NCBI RefSeq assembly: GCF_030157465.1
Contig: NZ_JAOAUU010000131.1
Location: forward strand, 40,876 to 104,875
Length of the DNA stretch: 64,000 nucleotides
DNA from: Zoogloea sp.
Lineage (GTDB): Bacteria; Pseudomonadota; Gammaproteobacteria; Burkholderiales; Rhodocyclaceae
Reading direction: 5' to 3'
Below are positions 60,584-64,000 of this stretch, in pieces (positions within the stretch are counted from its first letter, which is position 1; every line of letters starts with the position of its first letter). The position numbers and the translations under genes are program-made. The notes below the pieces were generated by a model. It had not been told where the DNA came from and searched no databases. It saw nothing but the letters and a program-made list of their open reading frames with translations.

Positions 60584-62098
60584 TTATGTTGTCGGGTGAA
60601 TCCATGCGTTGAAGCAGTGGCGGGCCGACGGGGCGAGTTCGTCGGCGAGGAGGCCGCTGTCGATGCCGTGGGCGGCACAGATGTGGTCGCCGGCGAGGCC
60701 GTGCAGGTGTACGCCGGCGAGCAGGGCGTCCTGGGCGCTCCAGCCGCGGGCGAGGAGGGCCGTGATCAGGCCGGTGAGCACGTCGCCCATGCCGGCGGTG
60801 GCCATTGCGGGGTTGCCGCTGGTGTTGATCCACCACTGCCCGTCCGGGCCGGCAACGATGCTGCCGCAGCCCTTGAGCACCACCCAGGCCTTGAATCGTG
60901 TGGCCAGCCTGCAGGCGGCGACGACGCGGTCGGCCTGGATGTCGCGCGTGGTGCAGGCGAGCAGGCGGGCGGCTTCGGCCGGATGGGGGGTGAGGAGGGT
61001 CGGGCTTTTGCGCGCGGCAAGGGCGTTTTGCAGCACGGGCTCACGGGCGACGAGGTTGAGGGCGTCGGCGTCGAGGACGAGGGGTTGGGGCTTGCCGATT
61101 GCGGTGCCGACCAGCGCCATCGCGGTGTCGGACTGCCCGAGGCCGGGGCCGACCGCGAAGGCGCCGATTCCGGTTTCGGCCAGCAGATCGGGTGCGCTGC
61201 GAAACATCAGCTCGGGTCGCAGGATGTCCACGGGCAGTGCGGCGGGGTCGAGCAGCCCGATCAGCACGCGTCCGGCGCCCAGGTAGGCCGCGGCCCGGCC
61301 GGCGAGCACCGCGGCGCCGACCATGCCCGGCGCGCCGCCGATCAGTGCCGCGTCGCCGTAGCTGCCCTTGTGGCTGTTGCTGCGCCGGGGGCGCAGGCGT
61401 TCGGCGAAGAGGACCGGGGTGATTTCGCGGCCGGGGGCCGGGTGGTGTTCTTCGGGTTCGAGGTCGATGCTGTCGACCAGTATTTCGCCGCACAGGTCGG
61501 GGCCGTCGAGGGTGAGCAGGCCGGGCTTGAGGGCGATGAAGGTGATCGTGTGGCTGGCTTCAAAGCAGGGGCCGACGTGCTGGCCGGTGTCAGCGTCAAG
61601 GCCGCTCGGGATGTCCAGCGCCAGGCGCGGGCAGGTTTGGGCGTTGAGTGCTTCGATCCAGGTGGCGTAGAGGCCTTCGAGGGGGCGCTGCAGGCCGATG
61701 CCGAACAGGGCGTCGGCGACCAGCGCCCAGCCGCCCGGCGGGGGCGGTGGCAGGTCGGGCGTTGTGCTGCCGCCTTGCTCCAGCCATGCGAGACGGGCGG
61801 CGGCAGCGTCGGCCGGCAGGCGGGCTGGATCGCCGGCGAAGGCAACCTGCACCGAGAGCCCGGCTTGGCGCAGGTGACGGGCGAGTACGAATCCGTCGCC
61901 GCCATTGTTGCCGGGGCCGCAGGCGACGAGCACCGCGCCCGGCCGATCGAACAGGAGGCGCAGGGCCAGTGCCGCGGCGGCGGCTCCGGCGCGTTCCATC
62001 AGCGGGGGGACGGCGCCGGGCAGGGCCCGGGCTTCGATGTCGCGGATTCCGGCGACGGGGTAGATCGGGCGGGACGGAGCGAACTTGGCGGTGGGCAT
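60584..62098 (-). CDS. nnr: Bifunctional NAD(P)H-hydrate repair enzyme
   Basis: Nnr repairs hydrated NAD(P)H: the N-terminal YjeF epimerase part interconverts the R and S hydrates and the C-terminal dehydratase removes water. The 504 residues show VLVACGPGNNGGDGFVLARH early and LDIPSGLDADTG, then the kinase-like dehydratase part with NSHKGSYGDAALIGGAPGM, LTPHPAEAARLL and NPAMATAGMGDVLTGLI. It follows the HDOD gene by 15 bases on the same strand. Confidence 0.95.
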   Translation of the reverse strand: MPTAKFAPSRPIYPVAGIRDIEARALPGAVPPLMERAGAAAAALALRLLFDRPGAVLVACGPGNNGGDGFVLARHLRQAGLSVQVAFAGDPARLPADAAAARLAWLEQGGSTTPDLPPPPPGGWALVADALFGIGLQRPLEGLYATWIEALNAQTCPRLALDIPSGLDADTGQHVGPCFEASHTITFIALKPGLLTLDGPDLCGEILVDSIDLEPEEHHPAPGREITPVLFAERLRPRRSNSHKGSYGDAALIGGAPGMVGAAVLAGRAAAYLGAGRVLIGLLDPAALPVDILRPELMFRSAPDLLAETGIGAFAVGPGLGQSDTAMALVGTAIGKPQPLVLDADALNLVAREPVLQNALAARKSPTLLTPHPAEAARLLACTTRDIQADRVVAACRLATRFKAWVVLKGCGSIVAGPDGQWWINTSGNPAMATAGMGDVLTGLITALLARGWSAQDALLAGVHLHGLAGDHICAAHGIDSGLLADELAPSARHCFNAWIHPTT

Positions 62099-62113
62099 CG
62101 GGTGCGGGGTGGG

Positions 62114-62959
62114 CTACATGTGTTCGAGGGTTTCGAAGGCCGTTTCGCGGAGGTCGAAAAGATCGTTCTCGTTGATGCCCAGGTGGGCCATGACAGGCTC
62201 GCGTCCGCGTTGCCAGATGGAGTCCTCGCTCATGCGCGTGAAGCTGCCGACGAAATAGCCGGCCAGTGTGGCCAGCGCGACCAGCGTGCGCGATTTGGCG
62301 GCGGTGGCATCGGCGCCGTGCGTAAAGATCGAGAGATCGTGATGGAGCAGGGTGGCGTTGCAGATATCTTCGGGCAGGCCCCAGTTGCGGCACAGCAGGT
62401 AGCCGAGCACGGCATGGTTGGTGGCGTGCCGGGCGTCTTCGATGCTGGTGAAGGTCTGGTCGAGGTTGGTGTTGGCCAGTTGCAGGGTGTCCCGGTAGTC
62501 GGGAAAGCGCCCCATCAGCACGGCGATTCCGCAATCGTGGAAAAGGCCGTAGCTGTAGGCGCTCTCGGCCGGTACACCGCGGAACTCCTTGGTGAGGCGG
62601 GCGCACAGGTGGGCGATGCGGGTGGTGGAATCCCAGAAACGGTCGAGGCGGGGGCCGCCGCCGATGGCATTGCGCAGGGCAACGCCGGCGACGAGGCTGG
62701 AGATCGTCCGCATGCCGAGCACCGGCAGTGCCTGCTGGATCGTGCTGACCTTGCGGCTGAGGCCGAAGGCGGGTGAGTTGGCGGCTTTCAGAACCGAGGC
62801 GGAGAGGGCGACGTCGTTACCCAGGATGCTTCCGAGGGTTGCAAGCGAGGTGTTGGACGAGGCGATCTCTTTTTGCAGACGGCTGAGGATTGCCGGACAG
62901 GCGGGAACGTCGACGCCTTTCAGGAGGCGATCGATCTCGGCCTGGTCGGGTGCTTGCAT
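62114..62959 (-). CDS. HDOD-domain protein
   Basis: HDOD proteins are non-catalytic relatives of HD phosphohydrolases found in signalling and chemotaxis. The 281-residue protein starts MQAPDQAEIDRLL at 62959; the 35 extra upstream codons look non-coding. Landmarks include ILGNDVALSASVLKAANSPA and YSYGLFHDCGIAVLMGRF, with later residues NHAVLGYLLCRNWGLPE. It precedes nnr by 15 bases. Its signal input is unknown. Confidence 0.9.
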   Translation of the reverse strand: MQAPDQAEIDRLLKGVDVPACPAILSRLQKEIASSNTSLATLGSILGNDVALSASVLKAANSPAFGLSRKVSTIQQALPVLGMRTISSLVAGVALRNAIGGGPRLDRFWDSTTRIAHLCARLTKEFRGVPAESAYSYGLFHDCGIAVLMGRFPDYRDTLQLANTNLDQTFTSIEDARHATNHAVLGYLLCRNWGLPEDICNATLLHHDLSIFTHGADATAAKSRTLVALATLAGYFVGSFTRMSEDSIWQRGREPVMAHLGINENDLFDLRETAFETLEHM

Positions 62960-63171
62960 GGAATGGGGACTCGCGTGGATGGGCAGTGCCGATTCTAGCC
63001 GACCGCGGCTGTTCCCACGGGAACTTCGCCGGCCGGGGGCTGCACGGCCTGCCGATCGAATCACCTGTCACGGGTTTGCGGTATGCTGCACGGGCGTTCA
63101 ATGCCGGCAGCGTTTCGGCCCTGGGACGCCTCGGGTTTCTGACTACCAACACGCACGAAAAGGGAACAGTA

Positions 63172-63618
63172 ATGAGCGAACAGACCAATAATTTCGAAGA
63201 GTTTTACGGCTACAAGTTTGAAGAGCTGTCCGTCGGCCAGAGCGCCGTGTATGCCCGCACCGTGACTGAAGCGGACATCCTGATGTTTGCCGGCGTTTCG
63301 GGTGACTACAACCCGGTGCACATCAACGAAGAGCTGGCTGCCTCCACGATGTTCGGTGGCCGGATTGCCCACGGCATGCTGTCGGCCGGCTTCATCTCCA
63401 CCGTGCTGGGCACCAAGCTGCCCGGCCCTGGCGCCATCTATCTGGCCCAGACCCTCAAGTTCAAGGCTCCGGTCAAGATTGGCGATACCGTGGTGGCCCG
63501 CTGCACCATCAAGGAACTCAACGCTGAAAAGCGCAAGGCCAAGTTCGACACCATCTGTACCGTTCGCGGCAAGGTCGTGCTCGAAGGCGAAGCCGACATC
63601 ATGGTGCCCGCCCGCTGA
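63172..63618 (+). CDS. MaoC-type (R)-specific enoyl-CoA hydratase
   Basis: The 148-residue hot-dog-fold protein has the hydratase-2 motif FAGVSGDYNPVHINEELAA (catalytic Asp and His) and GRIAHGMLSAGF. It resembles PhaJ enzymes that feed (R)-3-hydroxyacyl-CoA into polyhydroxyalkanoate synthesis. The ATG at 63172 follows AAAAGGGAAC; the open frame upstream is unlike the family. No phaC gene is in view, so the PHA role is inference. Confidence 0.9.
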   Translation: MSEQTNNFEEFYGYKFEELSVGQSAVYARTVTEADILMFAGVSGDYNPVHINEELAASTMFGGRIAHGMLSAGFISTVLGTKLPGPGAIYLAQTLKFKAPVKIGDTVVARCTIKELNAEKRKAKFDTICTVRGKVVLEGEADIMVPAR

Positions 63619-63643
63619 TCGTCAGTCGCTATAGGTAAGCACG

Positions 63644-63668
63644 AAGGGGCCCATCGGCCCCTTTTTTT
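63644..63668 (+). terminator. Rho-independent terminator after the MaoC-type gene
   Basis: AAGGGGCC and GGCCCCTT form an eight-base stem with a CATC loop, followed by a run of eight T. Confidence 0.93.
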
Positions 63669-63726
63669 TGGCTCTGTCATCGTTGTCTGTGGAAATTCAT
63701 CAACCCGACGATGCAGGGGCCAAGCA

Positions 63727-63807
63727 GGGGCGAGTTCAGTCGCCCGCGGAGGCTGATCAACGGTTTGCCAGTGACTCAACGCGCGGATGGGCGACTGAAG
63801 TCGCCCC
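63727..63807. repeat. REP-like inverted repeat pair
   Basis: GGGGCGAGTTCAGTCGCCC (63727-63745) and its near-exact reverse complement (63789-63807, one mismatch) are 43 bases apart. Each arm can also fold on itself (GGGCGACT/AGTCGCCC). The form and the intergenic site after a terminator match REP/BIME elements of GC-rich proteobacteria. Confidence 0.7.
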
Positions 63808-63926
63808 CACACAAGCACAACAACGCACCTGCAATCGACGCAAAGATTCCACAGGTCACGGTTACATAGCCCTTTTTTTGGGCCACGGGCGTCCAGCAGG
63901 CACACACTCAGGCTCAAACAGCTTTC
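63808..63926. other. Intergenic stretch before the window's last gene
   Basis: No gene is supported. With the REP pair it completes the 308-base gap after the MaoC-type gene. It contains a GCCCTTTTTTTGGGC near-palindrome around 63868-63882 of unknown meaning. Confidence 0.4.
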
Positions 63927-64000
63927 TTACACTTCGATCACGCCGGCGCGCACGGCGGCCATCGCCAGTTCGGCCATGTTCTGGATGCCGAGTTTTTGCT
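63927..64000 (-). CDS. LuxR-family regulator, 3' end only
   Basis: The minus-strand frame entering from the right edge encodes 23 residues, QKLGIQNMAELAMAAVRAGV plus IEV, then TAA. This is the end of a LuxR/NarL-type DNA-binding domain (recognition helix and last helix). The rest of the gene lies outside the window. A response regulator is likely. Confidence 0.6.
   Translation of the reverse strand, partial: QKLGIQNMAELAMAAVRAGVIEV

Noticed and set aside
60530..62776. 748-codon plus-strand open frame over nnr and the HDOD gene
   Set aside because: Antisense to two recognisable genes, with low-complexity Gly/Ala/Glu sequence.

Overview
The window is about 64 kb of GC-rich bacterial chromosome. 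Gene order (smc-zipA-ligA, rpsB-tsf-pyrH-frr-uppS-cdsA-dxr-rseP-bamA-skp-lpxD-fabZ-lpxA-lpxB-rnhB, bioAFHCD, divergent ppk/ppx, etfBA with an acyl-CoA dehydrogenase) and protein style point to a betaproteobacterium, most likely Rhodocyclales (Azoarcus/Thauera/Zoogloea-like). The genus is inference. No IS element, prophage, CRISPR array or rRNA operon was seen.

Layout. 1-7.3 kb: chromosome organisation, division and repair genes (smc, cut by the window edge; zipA; ligA) and galU, closed by a two-way terminator. 7.4-14.1 kb: typA, a methylthio-purine phosphorylase with a second peptide deformylase, then glnD and map. 14.2-29.7 kb: one long plus-strand run for translation factors, UMP kinase, isoprenoid and phospholipid precursors, outer-membrane assembly (RseP, BamA, Skp) and lipid A synthesis, ending with rnhB, a small membrane protein and an rRNA/tRNA methyltransferase. 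29.7-34.4 kb: minus-strand biotin operon bioA-F-H-C-D with overlapping genes. 34.5-35.9 kb: a lipoprotein with an FN3 domain and seven propeller-like repeats. 36-39.7 kb: divergent ppk and ppx, with an FNR-type box placed for class II activation of ppx and a Pho-box-like triplet facing ppk. 39.7-43.3 kb: an Mla/MCE lipid-transport operon. 43.3-50 kb: acyl-CoA metabolism (ECHDC3-like protein, EtfBA, acyl-CoA dehydrogenase), a TatD nuclease and a TetR regulator with a clear palindromic operator. 50-53.2 kb: a c-type cytochrome and flavocytochrome c sulfide dehydrogenase cluster.

53.3-59.9 kb is the most unusual part: a minus-strand run of five genes. A small repeat peptide (two copies of an LDNRxxQLNPxxPxY motif) leads. 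A sugar epimerase, a GT4 glycosyltransferase fused to a radical SAM/SPASM enzyme, an O-methyltransferase with N-terminal repeats, and a histidine phosphatase fused to a nucleotidyltransferase follow. The four enzyme genes are joined by 4-base ATGA overlaps. I read it as a candidate undescribed peptide-modification or glycoconjugate system; this is inference from context. It lies downstream of a tRNA-Val gene and two strong terminators. 60.4-64 kb: tRNA-Val(CAC), nnr, an HDOD gene, a MaoC-type hydratase, a REP-like inverted pair and the 3' end of a LuxR-type gene.
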